Part shown: positions 62,260-64,000 of the stretch, one piece after another
How the letters are laid out: every line of letters starts with the position of its first letter
Position numbering within the stretch: the stretch's first letter is position 1
Assembly (NCBI GenBank): GCA_018697195.1
Contig: CM031878.1
Coordinates: 71,309,762 to 71,373,761, forward strand
Reading direction: 5' to 3'
DNA: 64,000 nucleotides
Source: Certhia americana
Taxonomy: Eukaryota > Chordata > Aves > Passeriformes > Certhiidae
Notes under the pieces: generated by a model
Databases searched by the model: none
Told to the model about the DNA's origin: nothing
The model's input: only the letters and a program-made list of their open reading frames with translations
Made by a program: the position numbers and the translations under genes

Positions 62260-64000
62260 TCTGAATTCATCAAGTGTAGGTTAGCATAAGCACATGTGCT
62301 TTTAGCACAGCTTGCCCTCACGCTATGGCATGCTATTTGTCCTTATCTGGAGTCCTGCAGCTCATTCATCTCTTCATAGTTGTGCTGCAGCTACGCCTTG
62401 TATATATGCAGTATACATTGTATGCTGTGATTCACACCAAAGCAAAACCGACAGAGACCGATTATCTTCCCTGTCCAAGCACCACAGTTTCTAAACTCAT
62501 AAACAAGACACAAGTCCTCAGAAAATCCCTGGGAGTTTTCAAGCATGTTCTCAAGGATTAAACAGCAATTGAAACCCTGTTGGACCCAATTTTTTATAAT
62601 AGTTTAGAAACCTTTGAGGGAAGTTACTAGAAGAACAAAATAAAACTGAGAGATTGGTTTTATTTTTTAAATCTGAAAGGACAGTATTACTAGTACAACT
62701 AGTACAAAAAAACTGCCTTCTAAAATACTTGCACATCAGTTGTGTATCCAAGGCTGCAACTCCCAAAATTTGCTATTTAAATTTGCAAAAGTATCTCTCC
62801 AGATAAAAAGGTATAGGCAGCTCCTCTAGGACATACAGAAGCCACCTCTATCATAAAGCAGAACCTCGTTAATCAAAGAGTTCCCAAGGGATACTTAATA
62901 ATGAGTTTGTTGATCAGCTCTCAATGATTTGTCATTGTTCAGAATAAGCAGCTAATGATGTAAGAGCTTTATTTAATAAACCTTGACAGAGCCCTTTTCT
63001 AGTCCCAACCTCCTGAGATGATTCTACCAGACAACCAGAAAAATTGACTGATAGAATTTCCTGGTTACCCAAACTTGATATTTCATTCACAGAGTGTGTT
63101 CATGAAAGCCAGATCATAATGCCAGGTGAAGGAGGGGCGCAGGAATCCCTGGTAAAATAGGACCGAGTGCTCTGCATGATTTCTGTACCCAAACTGTTAA
63201 AATGAAGTGTCTGCTTCTGTGTTTGTTGGTAAGACCAGAAAACAGTATCAACTTTCTGCTTCTACATCAAGCCTTAATTTCGTCACCCCATAATTAACAA
63301 TTTTAGTATTTCTTCTAAATTCAGATTCCAACATGAACTATTACCAACTACATGTTTACAGTGCCAAATGGTTTTGGATCCATTCCCAACAGATGGAAGT
63401 ACAAACCCTGATAGCATAAAAGCTGTTCCCAAAGCAGTTGTTCTTTCCAATACTGCATCCATATATACTACTTGGTCAATCTGGTTGCAGCAAGCTTGGG
63501 AAAGCTTGGATTTTGAGGTATTGAAACAAAAATTCGTGATAAATGGCATTTGAAATTGTTTGAATACTTTGATATAAAGGATCTACATTGATATAAAGGG
63601 GCTACATTTCACTTCCAGTTTTTGAATGGATAAGCATTTTTTTCCTAGAAATTTATTTTTAGTTTTGTAATTATATTCTGAGTAACACCTCCTCTCTCTT
63701 CCCTTGGAAAAACTCTGACTACAGTTCCTCCATAATAGTTAATTTGCAGTCTTTAATTTTTACTAATTTTGGTTAACCAATGAATATCTGCTATTCTATG
63801 CCTCTGCCTTCTAAATGAAGTTTACATTTAATTTCCCATTTTGTACTGCAGACATGCAATATGCAATGATATATTAGCCATTACACCATAAACTTGAAAC
63901 AGAGGAAATATTTATTGGTTTCCTAAAATCATATGTTTGGCATCAATAGCAAATTAAGTTTGAGTTTGTCTAATTAGAGATCTAATCTATCTGAAGATTC
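62260..64000. other. Unique sequence, no supported gene
   Basis: No gene recognised. Open frames are at most 88 codons and overlap on both strands (63283-63553). A 19-bp tandem duplication lies at 63569-63606. No exon that would continue the 62137 frame could be identified. Confidence 0.5.
63569..63606. repeat. 19-bp tandem duplication
   Basis: Two adjacent units, TTGATATAAAGGATCTACA (63569-63587) and TTGATATAAAGGGGCTACA (63588-63606), differ at two positions. Confidence 0.9.

Overview
The window reads as vertebrate, and specifically avian, chromosomal DNA. The evidence is the set of interspersed repeats: five CR1 LINE pieces in both orientations, ending in the bird-type imperfect 8-mer (ATTCTATG-like) rather than in poly(A), plus three LTRs of bird endogenous-retrovirus type. 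I recognise the LTR families from memory as ones common in songbirds, so a passerine is the best guess, but this is inference. The sequence is AT-rich. A ten-base N run at 58148-58157 sits inside a CTAT microsatellite and marks an unresolved assembly gap.

I find no complete, recognisable protein-coding gene, no rRNA or tRNA gene, no CRISPR array and no bacterial-type operon. The longest open frame (172 codons, minus strand, 53761-54279) is decayed CR1 reverse transcriptase. The window therefore looks like an intergenic gene desert or the inside of a very large intron.

Layout: 1-9250 is AT-rich unique sequence with a possible decayed coding stretch at about 7870-8390 (minus). A plus-strand CR1 3' end lies at 9255-9535. 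From 9.5 to 25.9 kb the DNA is unique, with homopolymer tracts and one splice-flanked open block at 18503-18681. A solo LTR occupies about 25935-26495. A strongly purine-rich (A-rich) plus-strand block runs from about 28000 to 30120. From 30.1 to 42.1 kb the DNA is unique, with a perfect 12-bp hairpin at 36369-36396 and a splice-flanked, 180-nt open block on the minus strand at 36765-36944. A CR1 3' end (minus) is at 42139-42378. At 46036-47180 one LTR is nested inside another, with target-site duplications supporting the order of insertion. A short plus-strand CR1 (47338-47482) and a complex TA/CA microsatellite follow. The minus strand of 48421-49930 is purine-rich and has fewer stops than expected, so it may be a decayed coding sequence. 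CR1 pieces (minus) follow at 50459-50725 and 53305-55635, the latter a 2.3-kb copy covering the end of the endonuclease and a deleted reverse transcriptase. A cluster of three long A-tracts lies at 56902-57010. Near the right end, 62137-62259 holds a 40-codon open frame with a secretory-signal-like N terminus.

Nothing here forms a pathway or multi-gene system. The best-supported biology is retroelement history. The candidate exons, small ORF and decayed coding stretches are hypotheses that a protein search, RNA-seq or cross-bird alignment would settle.
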